Assembly (NCBI GenBank): GCA_002295635.1
Contig: DBHK01000013.1
Location: 62,001 to 126,000 of the forward strand
From: UBA830 sp002295635
Lineage (GTDB): Bacteria > Pseudomonadota > Alphaproteobacteria > MPNO01 > UBA830
Length of the DNA: 64,000 nt
Direction: 5' to 3'
A program made the position numbers and the translations under genes. Below are positions 1-8,795 of this stretch, piece by piece. Within the stretch, counting starts at the first letter, position 1; each line of letters begins with the position of its first letter. The notes under the pieces were generated by a model that saw only the letters and a program-made list of their open reading frames with translations, had not been told where the DNA came from and did not search any database.

Positions 1-373
1 CGGACGGCTCGCTCTTGGCGATCCCCGACACGTGCCTGCCGGCCAATACGCTCGTGAAGCACTTCGAAGTCTCGGAATCTGGAACAGCATAAATAAACAG
101 ACCGCCTATACCCATAATGTCCGTTTTGCACTCGCCTTGGTCCAAAGAGGGGAAGCGTCTCTTGGTATAGTTTACCAGACAGATGCGAGGAATGTGCCAT
201 TGGTACAAATAATTGCGAAATTCCCAAAAGAATTGCATTCATCAATTAAATACGAAGTGGTCGGTACTCGTTCTGGTCATCGGTCTACCGGCGATTTTAT
301 CGCTATACTCAAATCAGCGGAGGCTAGGACGCTTTATCGCACAGCTGGCTTCATCGTTCGAGACCAGTCCTAG
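1..373 (+). CDS. modA: Molybdate ABC transporter substrate-binding protein ModA, C-terminal part
   Basis: Periplasmic binding protein that captures molybdate (or tungstate) and delivers it to ModB. Only the C-terminal ~123 residues are in the window; the frame is open to the left edge, so the 5' end is missing rather than broken. The segment GDPRHVPAGQYAREAL at the start of the visible part is the characteristic ModA stretch that closes over the oxyanion, followed by the typical 'G(E)ASLGIVYQTDA' segment. The stop codon is directly followed by the modB ATG, so modA, modB and modC form one operon. Family identity is read from these motifs together with the two downstream genes. Confidence 0.93.
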   Translation, partial: GRLALGDPRHVPAGQYAREALRSLGIWNSINKQTAYTHNVRFALALVQRGEASLGIVYQTDARNVPLVQIIAKFPKELHSSIKYEVVGTRSGHRSTGDFIAILKSAEARTLYRTAGFIVRDQS

Positions 374-1069
374 ATGCTAGACCTGAGCCCCGTCGAAATT
401 AATGCAGTTCTCCTTAGTCTAAAGGTGTCTATCTGGGCTGTGGGTATCAGCCTACCGCTGGGAATTGCAACTGCCTTGATCCTGGCAAGGCTGGAATTTC
501 CAGGAAAAATACTTCTCGATTCACTTATTCATGTGCCGCTGGTGGTACCTCCGGTGGTTGTCGGTTACCTACTTCTTTTATTGCTTGGCCGAAACGGATA
601 TTTTGGTGGCTGGCTATACGAGACCTTCGGCTTAACGGTCGTATTTTCTTGGCAGGGTGCGGCCGTCGCAGCCGCGGTGATGGCCTTTCCGCTTATGGTG
701 CGAGCGATACGCCTTTCAATTGAGACAATTGATAGGCGTATCGAACAGGCTGCAAGGACACTTGGTGCCGGGCCGCTACAAGTCTTTTTAACGATCACTC
801 TGCCGCTCTCTGGAACCGGTATCGTCGTCGGAATAATCTTAGCATTCGCCCGCGCGCTCGGAGAGTTTGGCGCCACCATTACCTTCGTTTCCGCCGTTCC
901 GGGAGAAACCACGACGCTTCCTATTTCTCTTTACACTCTGTCGCAGGTACCGGGAGAAGAATCGGGTGCTATTAGACTGGTAGTCCTGTCGTTGATCATA
1001 GCTGTCGGCGCAATGTTTGCAGCTGAACTGCTCGCTCGCCGAGTTCGTAAACGGATTTCTGACGCATGA
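374..1069 (+). CDS. modB: Molybdate ABC transporter permease ModB
   Basis: Inner-membrane permease of the molybdate importer, 231 residues, the normal ModB length. It has several hydrophobic helices and the cytoplasmic EAA-type coupling loop (EQAARTLGAG, about residue 123 onward) that docks on the ATPase. The ending, with an FGATITFVSAVPGET segment, is typical of ModB. The ATG abuts the modA stop without spacing, and the last four bases overlap modC (ATGA), showing translational coupling through the operon. Confidence 0.95.
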   Translation: MLDLSPVEINAVLLSLKVSIWAVGISLPLGIATALILARLEFPGKILLDSLIHVPLVVPPVVVGYLLLLLLGRNGYFGGWLYETFGLTVVFSWQGAAVAAAVMAFPLMVRAIRLSIETIDRRIEQAARTLGAGPLQVFLTITLPLSGTGIVVGIILAFARALGEFGATITFVSAVPGETTTLPISLYTLSQVPGEESGAIRLVVLSLIIAVGAMFAAELLARRVRKRISDA

Positions 1070-2169
1070 GTCTTTCCGTGGAAGTCTGCAAAACCCTTGG
1101 CGATTTATCCATCGACGCTCGGTTTGATTGTGGTGACGGTATAACCGCTCTATTCGGGAGATCGGGCGCTGGCAAGACCAGCATCGTCCAGATGATGGCA
1201 GGTTTAATCCGCCCAGAATCCGGACACATCAAGATCGATGACGTAACGGTCTACGACGGTATGCTAAACATCGATATAGCCGCACATCAACGGCGTGTCG
1301 GGTACGTTTTTCAGGATGCACGCTTGTTCCCTCATATGAACGTCCGGCGTAACCTAGAATACGGACGCAGGTGGCGGGGCGTCAGGGGTTCCTCGCCGAG
1401 TTTCGATGACGTAATCGAGGCACTCGATATTGCTCGCCTGCTTGACCGGCGCACAAATTTACTGTCTGGCGGGGAACGCCAACGTGTTGCAATTGGCCGG
1501 GCACTTTTGTCAGGCCCAAGTGTCTTGCTGATGGACGAGCCGCTTGCTTCTCTAGACGCGGAACTTAAAGCCGAAATCATTCCCTTTATTGCACACGTTC
1601 AGGAACAGTTCCGATTACCAATGGTCTATGTCAGCCATTCGGTAGATGAAGTTCTTCAGCTTGCCAACACAATGGTATTGCTAGCTGATGGTCATGTAGC
1701 CGCCGTCGGACCTGTGGAAGACGTTATGAACCGCCCCGATCTTATTCGAATTACAAGGACCGGTGATGCCGGGACCGTCATCACGGCACGGGTAACGAAC
1801 AGGGACGATAGATTCGGAATAACAACCTTATCCTTTCAAGGCGGAAATTTTCGCTTACCCGCTAAAGCAATGAAAACCGGCGAATTGGTGCGTCTACGTG
1901 TTCGCGCCCGTGACGTCAGCCTAGCCCTCAAGAGGCCGGAAGACGTATCCGTACTAAATATCTTTCAAGGAAGGGTTATCTCCGTCTCCGATACAGATGA
2001 TTCACAGAGCTACATTTGCATAGATGTTGGGGGAGCAACCATCTGGTCGCAGATCACCCGTAAATCCGTCTCAGAGCTTGGGATCACCCCGGGTATTCGG
2101 GTGTTTGCGATGGTCAAAGCCGTCGCCATTGACGCCCCGTTAGCGCATCCATCAAGAACCATAAAATAA
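1066..2169 (+). CDS. modC: Molybdate ABC transporter ATP-binding protein ModC
   Basis: Cytoplasmic ATPase that powers molybdate import. Walker A GRSGAGKT lies at residues 31-38, the ABC signature LSGGERQ at 133-139 and Walker B VLLMDEP at about 153-159. The last ~80 residues form a TOBE/Mop-like oxyanion-binding domain, as in full-length ModC (367 residues, usual size about 350-370). It overlaps modB by four bases. A separate tungstate-type ABC system lies at 56242-58481, so the strain may separate Mo and W supply. No ModE gene is visible in the window. Confidence 0.95.
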   Translation: MSLSVEVCKTLGDLSIDARFDCGDGITALFGRSGAGKTSIVQMMAGLIRPESGHIKIDDVTVYDGMLNIDIAAHQRRVGYVFQDARLFPHMNVRRNLEYGRRWRGVRGSSPSFDDVIEALDIARLLDRRTNLLSGGERQRVAIGRALLSGPSVLLMDEPLASLDAELKAEIIPFIAHVQEQFRLPMVYVSHSVDEVLQLANTMVLLADGHVAAVGPVEDVMNRPDLIRITRTGDAGTVITARVTNRDDRFGITTLSFQGGNFRLPAKAMKTGELVRLRVRARDVSLALKRPEDVSVLNIFQGRVISVSDTDDSQSYICIDVGGATIWSQITRKSVSELGITPGIRVFAMVKAVAIDAPLAHPSRTIK

Positions 2170-2502
2170 CACAGAAAATCAAACCTCTTGCCCCCACACA
2201 ATTCGCAAACTTATTTGCCTAGAAATCTTTTGATTTAGCTCGAATTCAATTCGGACCTTCTGTAAACTATACATCTTAAGTTACTTTTAGTTAGCCAACC
2301 ACATTATGCGAACGTAGTTCCCATTACTGTCGCTTCTGTTTCTCTCAATGCCAAACGAATGAAAATTTGAGGCAAGAAAGAAACCAAACTTTCTCCAAAA
2401 TAAGACTTACTGCAGCTTGAGTTCCCGCGCGGCTATAGAGATTTTCAGGAAGCCTAAGTGATTCTTATCCCTCAGTTCCATATTTATCTCGCGTTAGGCC
2501 GC
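2170..2502. other. Intergenic region between modC and the hydroquinone reductase gene
   Basis: About 330 bases between convergent genes. I see no credible ORF. Two small palindromes are present: CGAATTCAATTCG near 2240, and GTTAGG-CCG-CCTAAC near 2493-2507 overlapping the stop of the minus-strand gene. Neither is followed by a clear T run, so I do not call a terminator. Confidence 0.5.
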
Positions 2503-3462
2503 CTAACTAACCTCCCCCCGATTATGCGGTACGGTCAGGTTTATTTCCGGACCAACAGGAACGATCCCAGTCGGATTTATATCGGACTGGCCGCCATAAT
2601 ACCCCCTCTTGATACCTGAAATGTCTATGACATCCGAAAGCCCAGGTGTCTGATAAAGTTCAAGTGTGTAATTCCACAGAGACGGATAATCCTGAATTCG
2701 GCGGATGTTGCATTTAAAATGGCTGAAGTAAACGAAATCAAATCTGATCAACGTTGTAAATAATCTCCAGTCAGCCTCGGTTGGGTAGTCGGCCACGAGG
2801 TAACGGTGTTTAGAAAGAATCTTTTCAAGGTAATCCAAAGTCTCAAACATCGGGCCTATATATTCTTCATAAGCTTGTTGGGTTTTTGCGAAACCACAAC
2901 GATAAACCCCATTATTAATGGTCTCGTAAATGCGGTCATTCAGCTCGTCGATACGGGTCCTGTACACCTCGGGATAAAGATCAGGAAGATCATTTTCCGC
3001 CCACTCGTCGAATTCAGTATTAAGCATCCGAATAATTTCCGAGGACTCGTTATTCACGATTGTCTGTCGCTCCCTATCCCACAAGGTTGGTACGGTGACG
3101 CGGCCTGTATAACTCGGGTCGGCCTTAATATAGACATCATGAAGTTCTAGAATGCCACTGTCGGCTGGCTGAATATCGTCAATGCCCTGTGTATATGCCC
3201 AACTACGCACCCTCGGCTTATCAGCCAAAGTCGCCGAAATCGTATTTTCGAGTCCCTTTAGACGGCGGATTATTTGCGTTCGATGGGCCCATGGGCAAGA
3301 CGGTGCAAGGAATAAATGATACCGATCAGGTTCCGACTTAAAACCGGAAGAGCCGTCCGCCGTGATCGTGTCACGCCAAACGGATTCTGCACGTACAAAT
3401 GTGCCGCCCGTCGGGTTCCGGTATTTTTCATCATCATCAATCCACTTGCCATCAATTACCAT
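2503..3462 (-). CDS. Glutathionyl-hydroquinone reductase (GST omega/xi-like, PcpF/YqjG family)
   Basis: Predicted cytosolic enzyme that removes glutathione from S-glutathionyl-hydroquinones, a repair step in quinone and chlorinated-aromatic metabolism. The active-site motif CPWAHR, with the catalytic Cys at about residue 56, and the flanking 'FLAPS' segment are diagnostic. A C-terminal helical GST domain follows. I choose the ATG at 3462 (protein starting MVIDGKW) because homologues begin with this segment; an upstream TTG at 3498 would add 12 residues. Length (319 residues) is normal. It is divergently oriented from the acyl-CoA dehydrogenase gene. Confidence 0.9.
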   Translation of the reverse strand: MVIDGKWIDDDEKYRNPTGGTFVRAESVWRDTITADGSSGFKSEPDRYHLFLAPSCPWAHRTQIIRRLKGLENTISATLADKPRVRSWAYTQGIDDIQPADSGILELHDVYIKADPSYTGRVTVPTLWDRERQTIVNNESSEIIRMLNTEFDEWAENDLPDLYPEVYRTRIDELNDRIYETINNGVYRCGFAKTQQAYEEYIGPMFETLDYLEKILSKHRYLVADYPTEADWRLFTTLIRFDFVYFSHFKCNIRRIQDYPSLWNYTLELYQTPGLSDVIDISGIKRGYYGGQSDINPTGIVPVGPEINLTVPHNRGEVS

Positions 3463-3605
3463 GCCCACTGAGCCACTCCCCACAATATGTTTATGCAATC
3501 TGATCTTAAGCCCTTGCGGAGAAACGTGAAACTATACTAAAGCGATTGGACAGCGTTCCGACGATCCGCCATCATCCCCTGATGCAATGGGGATTGAGAG
3601 AGGCA

Positions 3606-4763
3606 ATGGACTACCAACTACCCGAAGAATTAAGAATGCTGAAGGAAACACTTCGGCGATTTATCGATAACGAAGTTATTCCGATCGAGCGCGATGCATA
3701 TGAAGGACCAGAAATGGTGCCGGAAATTCGTGAAAATCTGGAAACGAGGGCCCGAGAGCTCGGTATTTGGGGCGTTGATGTGCCAAAACATCTCGGCGGG
3801 CTCGATATGGGGCTTCTCGCCCGGGTCGTCATATGGGAAGAAATGGGCCGCACGATCGCTTTTCCACGACGCAAAAAATGGATATTTGGCCCTGATGTCA
3901 GCCCCCTACTTGCCGAATTCGCCAACGAAGAACAGACAGAGAAGTATTTGAAACCCTGCATCGAAGGGAAACTAAAGCCCGCATTTGCTCAATCGGAACC
4001 CGATGCCGGCGGGGACCCAGCTAGTATGAAAACAACAGCGGTACGTGACGGTGACGAATACATTATCAACGGAAACAAACGGTGGATTACCGGCGCGGAC
4101 ACTGCCGATTTTTTTCAGGTCATCTGCGTTACAGACCCTGAAAAAGGCAGTAGAGGCGGAATCTCGTGTATCTTAGTTGACGCAGACACGCCCGGCGTCA
4201 ACGTCCTCCGCAAACAGCAGACCATGATGGATGACCAACCGTGCGAAATGGCTTTCGATGATGTTAGAGTATCCGTGAAGAACCTTATGGGTAATGAGGG
4301 AGATGGGTTTCGAATGGCACAGACTTGGATTACAGCAGGACGCCTTCGCCACGGGGCACTTGCGATGGGTTGCATGGAGAGATGCCTCGAATTAGGCGCC
4401 TCTTATGCCAAAGACCGGGTCACCTTCGGTAAGCCTCTAGCCGACCGCCAGGCCATCCAGTGGATGCTGGTCGATACCTATGCTGATCTGCATCAAACCC
4501 GGCTAATGTGTTACTCTGCTGCGTCAAGGTACGACGCCGGCGATGATATCCGCTGGGAGTCCTACATGTGTAAATATCTCGGGGACCGAAAAGGTTTTGA
4601 AGCAACTGACCGATGCATGCAGATGTATGGCGGCCTTGGACTGACAACAGACTTCCCGATAGAAAAACTATGGCGAGACTCTAGATCTTTCATCATTACC
4701 GAAGGCCCAGAGGAAATCCTGAAACATTCGTTGCAACGCCACGTTTTGAATGAATACGGCTGA
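3606..4763 (+). CDS. Acyl-CoA dehydrogenase family protein
   Basis: FAD-dependent acyl-CoA dehydrogenase, 385 residues, full length. Visible family signatures are the middle-domain FAD segment (AQSEPDAGGDPASMKTTA), the substrate-side 'YIINGNKRWITGA' segment, and the C-terminal motif 'RCMQMYGGLGLTTDFPIEKL' region that binds FAD across the dimer. The start is the ATG at 3606, preceded by GAGAGAGG at good spacing; an upstream TTG at 3546 has no ribosome site. The EamA transporter follows after 5 bases, so they are likely co-transcribed. The exact acyl substrate cannot be told from sequence; the best guess is a branched or cyclic acyl-CoA. Confidence 0.9.
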   Translation: MDYQLPEELRMLKETLRRFIDNEVIPIERDAYEGPEMVPEIRENLETRARELGIWGVDVPKHLGGLDMGLLARVVIWEEMGRTIAFPRRKKWIFGPDVSPLLAEFANEEQTEKYLKPCIEGKLKPAFAQSEPDAGGDPASMKTTAVRDGDEYIINGNKRWITGADTADFFQVICVTDPEKGSRGGISCILVDADTPGVNVLRKQQTMMDDQPCEMAFDDVRVSVKNLMGNEGDGFRMAQTWITAGRLRHGALAMGCMERCLELGASYAKDRVTFGKPLADRQAIQWMLVDTYADLHQTRLMCYSAASRYDAGDDIRWESYMCKYLGDRKGFEATDRCMQMYGGLGLTTDFPIEKLWRDSRSFIITEGPEEILKHSLQRHVLNEYG

Positions 4764-4768
4764 CGCGC

Positions 4769-5662
4769 TTGGACTTTCAGGCGTTTATCAACGATCCACA
4801 TTACGGCCGCCTGCGCGGAATTGTACTAATGGTAGCATCGACACTGGCCTTTTCCGGCATGCACACAACAATTAAGCATGTTAGCGGGGACGTTGATACC
4901 TTTATCATCGTATTCTTCCGCAATCTGTTCGGATTTGTCGCACTGATGCCGCTATTTCTGAGACACGGTTTGGCACCATTAAAAACCAATAGGATTGGTA
5001 CGCACACGATGCGGGTCATAATCAATTTTGTCTCCATGGTAATGTTCTTTTACGCGCTATCAATCACACCGCTAGCTGAGGTCGCGGCGCTGACCTTCTC
5101 AGCACCAATCTTCGCGACCGTACTCGCGATCTTCATCTTTAAGGAAACCGTCGGATTAGGGCGATGGCTCGCGATCTTTATTGGCTTTGCTGGCACGGTG
5201 GTCATCCTGCGTCCCGGGTTCGAAGCCGTGAATGTAGGCTCCCTACTAGCCATCGGCGCAGCTTTGCTATGGGGTAGCGCAGTAATGATCATCAAGGACC
5301 TCGGCCGCACGGATTCGGCACTAACGATCACAACCTACATGGTGCTACTCCTGATTCCTATATCCCTAGTCCCTGCGCTGTTTGTTTGGGAATGGCCGAG
5401 TTGGGAACAGCTTGGCTGGCTCTTGATTGTCGGCATCTGCGGCTCCGCAGGACATCTATTATTGAACCTTGCCTTGAAGGAAGCCCCGACCAATGTCGTG
5501 ATGCCGATTGATTTCGTCAGGCTGATCTGGGTCGCGATCTTCGGTTATTTTTTGTTCGGCGAAATACCCGACATTTTTATCTGGATCGGCGGCGCGATGA
5601 TCTTCGCTTCAGGCCTCTGGATTGCTCACGCAGAGAATCTAAAGCGCAAGCAAGAAAAATAG
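4769..5662 (+). CDS. EamA-family (DMT) transporter
   Basis: Inner-membrane protein of 297 residues with about ten hydrophobic segments arranged as two EamA repeats, the drug/metabolite transporter fold. The first repeat begins near residue 17 and the second near residue 155. Such proteins usually export metabolites; the substrate is unknown. The start is a TTG five bases after the stop of the acyl-CoA dehydrogenase gene; ATG codons further in would remove part of helix 1. The tight spacing indicates co-transcription with that gene. Confidence 0.88.
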   Translation: MDFQAFINDPHYGRLRGIVLMVASTLAFSGMHTTIKHVSGDVDTFIIVFFRNLFGFVALMPLFLRHGLAPLKTNRIGTHTMRVIINFVSMVMFFYALSITPLAEVAALTFSAPIFATVLAIFIFKETVGLGRWLAIFIGFAGTVVILRPGFEAVNVGSLLAIGAALLWGSAVMIIKDLGRTDSALTITTYMVLLLIPISLVPALFVWEWPSWEQLGWLLIVGICGSAGHLLLNLALKEAPTNVVMPIDFVRLIWVAIFGYFLFGEIPDIFIWIGGAMIFASGLWIAHAENLKRKQEK

Positions 5663-6130
5663 CTTTAAATAGAATAAATGCCGGTTCGAACCCCATCCTC
5701 ATGAGACAAAACCGTCAGTTTTCAATTGTTGATTCTCTCCGATCAAATATCTGATAGACACTGATGGCCTCCCGCCCGGCCATTCCAGGCCGATAAATTC
5801 AGAGTATTCTCGCCCGAAATATTTTTCTCACTCGCATCATCCAACATTTTCAGATCCCAGATGGCGTTGGGAGCATCGCAGTCCCTATGTGGCCAGTCGG
5901 TAATATAGAGCGGACATTACTTGGCATTTGTAAACCTCAACCTAACTCAAACTATCTCGCGATGATTGGTCTGGGTGATGATTTCCTTGATCAGGATCTC
6001 GCATCTAACCTCAATACCTGTGTCTATGATATATCCCTCTAAGTTGGCTATTATGCCGGTCTCATACTATGGATATCGCCAGACTGAATCTGCGCGGGTA
6101 TTCTGTTGTAAGTTAAAAGGGAGACGCCCA
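5663..6130. other. Intergenic region upstream of the MBL hydrolase gene
   Basis: About 470 bases with no supported gene. An ORF can be read from 5966 in frame with the hydrolase, but its first 55 residues look non-coding and the proper ribosome site lies at 6123-6130. A TTCGAA palindrome at 5683-5692 resembles a tRNA T-arm but does not fold as one. Confidence 0.5.
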
Positions 6131-7060
6131 ATGCGGCCATTTCATGTCGGTAATATTCTCGTATCCAGCTTTATCGAACGGGATGGTCCCTGGCGCGCAC
6201 CGACTGTCATGTTTCCGACCGCTGATAAGGCGACTGCTTTGTTACACCTCAAAACAATGGCACCCGAGGTCTATGACGCCGCACAAGACCTGCTGGTCAT
6301 CACCTACCAGACTTTTGTCGTGCGCACACCGAAACACAACATTCTCATCGACACATGTGTTGGCGAACATAAGCCGCTGCGCGGCCCCGCTCTCGATTTT
6401 CCAAAACAGCCTTGGCTCGACGGGTTCGCCGCGCATGGCTTGCGTTTCGAGGATATAAACTATGTTTTCTGCACCCACCTACACGTCGACCACTGCGGCT
6501 GGAATACACGGCTAATCAATGGAAAGTGGGTACCGACCTTTCCCAATGCCACATACATTTTTGGGAGAATTGAATACGAAGCTTGGGAAGCAGCCGCAAA
6601 CGAAGCCGAACGTAACGAACCCCGTTCCGCAATTTGGGAAGACAGCTGCCGGCCCATAGTTGAGGCTGGACAGGCAAAACTGGTAGATGCCGATTTTGAG
6701 CTGGAGGATGGTATCTGGCTGAGCCCGGCCTTTGGCCATTCTCCCGGACAAGTCTGCGTCAACTTTAAGTCCCAAGATAACCACGCAATTTTCACCGGGG
6801 ATATGATGCACCACGCTCTCCAATGCGCGGAGCCGGATTGGAGCACCTGCTTCTGTCCCGCTCCCGAAGAAGCCGCGGAAAGCCGCAAACGGATTCTCAG
6901 CAGCGTCGCTGACAGTAACACCATAGTCGTACCCGCGCATTTTCCGGGACAGACTGCTGGCTATATCGATAGTGAGGGTGATGCCTGGCGTTGGCGCTAT
7001 ATGAAATTCAATGATGGAATCCCAACCCGCGTCGGTGATCAACAATCAACGCCTGTCTGA
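6131..7060 (+). CDS. MBL-fold metallo-hydrolase (paralogue of 12727-13611)
   Basis: Metallo-beta-lactamase-fold hydrolase of 309 residues, related to lactonase-like members. The zinc motif HLHVDH is at residues 116-121; further metal ligands are expected in AFGHSPGQ (His) and FTGDMMHH (Asp). The conserved 'CAEPDWSTCFC' stretch after the Asp is shared with the second copy at 12727. The start is the ATG at 6131 after AAAAGGGAG; an in-frame upstream start at 5966 lacks support. Substrate unknown: a lactone, ester or thioester. The neighbouring gene is a LigI-like lactone hydrolase on the opposite strand, which fits ring-cleavage product hydrolysis, but this is inference. Confidence 0.9.
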   Translation: MRPFHVGNILVSSFIERDGPWRAPTVMFPTADKATALLHLKTMAPEVYDAAQDLLVITYQTFVVRTPKHNILIDTCVGEHKPLRGPALDFPKQPWLDGFAAHGLRFEDINYVFCTHLHVDHCGWNTRLINGKWVPTFPNATYIFGRIEYEAWEAAANEAERNEPRSAIWEDSCRPIVEAGQAKLVDADFELEDGIWLSPAFGHSPGQVCVNFKSQDNHAIFTGDMMHHALQCAEPDWSTCFCPAPEEAAESRKRILSSVADSNTIVVPAHFPGQTAGYIDSEGDAWRWRYMKFNDGIPTRVGDQQSTPV

Positions 7061-7097
7061 AACATCAAGAAAAGGAACTGGTTAAGACCCATCGTTC

Positions 7098-7967
7098 TCA
7101 ATCGTTAAATCCATATAGTGATGCAGGATTATCGACAAGGAGCATCCGCTGTACGGCTGGGTCGGGGGCATAGCGCGGTATTAGGTCCACAAGGCGGCCG
7201 TCATCCGGCATGCCTTTCCAAAGATTGGGATGCGGCCAATCTGTTCCCCATAACACTCGCCGGGGGTTCGTCTCGATTAGAGACTGAGCAAATGGAACCA
7301 CATCATCAAAGGGCACTCCACTTTGCGACAGTCTTTCGGCACAGGATATCTTAACCCAAACGTCTTCCGTACGCATGAAATCAATCAGAAGTTTAAACGG
7401 TTCCGACTCCAAACCGTGCTCAACTTTGACCCTAACCATGTGGTCAAATACGACTGGCAACCTAAATTTGCGGAGATCGGAATTGAACTCGACGATGTCC
7501 TCCGCCTCGATATAAATCACGAGGTGCCAGCCCAGTCCCTCGATCTTTTCCGCGATGCGGTGTACCCGATCAAAATTCGGTGGGCCACTAAGATGACGCG
7601 CGAAACTGAATCTTATACCCCGGATGCCGCCGTCGTGCAGAGCTTGGAAATCATTTTCCGTGAAATCTTCATCAACAATCGCCACACCCCTCCAGCGACC
7701 ATTGGATGACGCGATGGCATCCAAGGTTGCCGAGTTATCGGTTCCATGGCAAGTCGCTTGCACGATGACAGAGCGGTCAAATCCCAACAGCCGATGAAGC
7801 TCCTCGAGTTTGTCTTTCGGTGCATCTGCCGGCGTGTAAGTGGTGTTCGGGTCGTAAGGAAAGGTAACAGAAGGGCCAAATACGTGGACATGCGCATCGC
7901 AGGCATCGGGTGGTGGGATGAACGTCGGTTTACTAGGCGAAGGATGTGGCGGCGGAGGATATTTCAT
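7098..7967 (-). CDS. Amidohydrolase-2 family protein, 2-pyrone-4,6-dicarboxylate hydrolase (LigI)-like
   Basis: TIM-barrel metal hydrolase of 289 residues. The N-terminal HVH metal motif at residues 26-28 sits in the context DACDAHVHVFGP, and the C-terminal segment RRVLWGTDWPHPN carries the catalytic Asp; both are typical of the LigI/TIM-barrel lactonase subfamily. LigI opens the pyrone lactone in protocatechuate 4,5-cleavage, but many relatives act on other lactones. A proline-rich N-terminus (residues 4-20) precedes the barrel. It converges with the MBL hydrolase gene with 37 bases between the stops. Confidence 0.88.
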   Translation of the reverse strand: MKYPPPPHPSPSKPTFIPPPDACDAHVHVFGPSVTFPYDPNTTYTPADAPKDKLEELHRLLGFDRSVIVQATCHGTDNSATLDAIASSNGRWRGVAIVDEDFTENDFQALHDGGIRGIRFSFARHLSGPPNFDRVHRIAEKIEGLGWHLVIYIEAEDIVEFNSDLRKFRLPVVFDHMVRVKVEHGLESEPFKLLIDFMRTEDVWVKISCAERLSQSGVPFDDVVPFAQSLIETNPRRVLWGTDWPHPNLWKGMPDDGRLVDLIPRYAPDPAVQRMLLVDNPASLYGFND

Positions 7968-8194
7968 GAAAAACTCGATTGGAAAGTTATGGTAATTTTT
8001 AAGACCATACGTACGATGTCAGCAACATTTTCCGTTCATCTGCTAAAAATTCCAAATTGAGAAAATCAAGGTAAAACGAACTTTCTGAATGATAGTTCAA
8101 GATAATTCCTGACTCCCTCCAAACGAAACCTAAGCCGCAAATGAACACGGCGGGGCTAGAAAGTCGGCCAGGACATTATTATTATTTTTACGCT

Positions 8195-8545
8195 ATGGTT
8201 TGCGATTTCATTTATCACCTATGTCAGAAAGAAACTTGGAAGGAAGCGTTAAAAACGGGAGAGTTTTCCGGCTCGGAACTCGACTTGAAAGATGGGTTCA
8301 TTCATTTCTCCACTGCGGATCAAGTAGCCCAGACCGCTGAATCGCATTTGAAAGGCGTCGAAGGCCTAGTACTCCTAAAAGTACCGATAAGTCTTGTAAC
8401 AGATTCCTTGAAATGGGAAAAATCTCGAGACGGCAAAACCTTTCCCCACTTATACCGTACGCTTAAGAGCATAGAGGTCATCGATGTCACAGAACTTCAA
8501 TTGAGCGGAAATAATCGGCACGTCATTCCCATACTAGATTCATGA
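8195..8545 (+). CDS. DUF952 domain protein
   Basis: Small cytosolic protein of 116 residues matching DUF952: it opens with 'FIYHLCQKETWKEA', has the hallmark DGFIHFSTADQV, and ends with 'FPHLYRTL'. DUF952 proteins resemble a stripped-down ADP-ribosyl/glutathione-S-transferase-adjacent fold of unknown role. I prefer the ATG at 8195 because the domain starts there; an ATG at 8141 would add 18 poorly conserved residues. Neither has a strong ribosome site. It stands alone, with a hairpin just after the stop. Confidence 0.8.
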   Translation: MVCDFIYHLCQKETWKEALKTGEFSGSELDLKDGFIHFSTADQVAQTAESHLKGVEGLVLLKVPISLVTDSLKWEKSRDGKTFPHLYRTLKSIEVIDVTELQLSGNNRHVIPILDS

Positions 8546-8546
8546 C

Positions 8547-8567
8547 TAACTGGGTACCGACCAGTTA
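8547..8567. other. Hairpin after the DUF952 gene
   Basis: Seven-base perfect inverted repeat TAACTGG / CCAGTTA around a 7-base loop, starting two bases after the DUF952 stop. No T run follows, so it may be a mRNA 3' end stabiliser rather than an intrinsic terminator. Confidence 0.4.
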
Positions 8568-8795
8568 ACGGTATGTCATAGGATTCGTTCAATTGTTAAT
8601 TCCCCCACTTGCCTGCAGACGAGTCCCTTAGGAAAGGGGGTTACCTTCTGTCTATTTGTTTTAAGATGAGTGAGCATTTTCTTTAATATAGGATAACCCC
8701 TCACCGTCAGCATACGCGCGAACCGCAATTCTAGCCTTTGACCATGCAAATCAAGTAATTTCAGGTATCTCTGCCTATATAAGGAAGAATAAAAC

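Noticed and set aside
5683..5692. GGTTCGAACC resembling a tRNA T-arm
   Set aside because: The flanking bases do not form a T stem and no other tRNA arms are present; it is a simple palindrome.
6460..7045. Two overlapping long minus-strand frames (154 and 177 codons)
   Set aside because: Both are antisense to the MBL hydrolase and show no recognisable motif.
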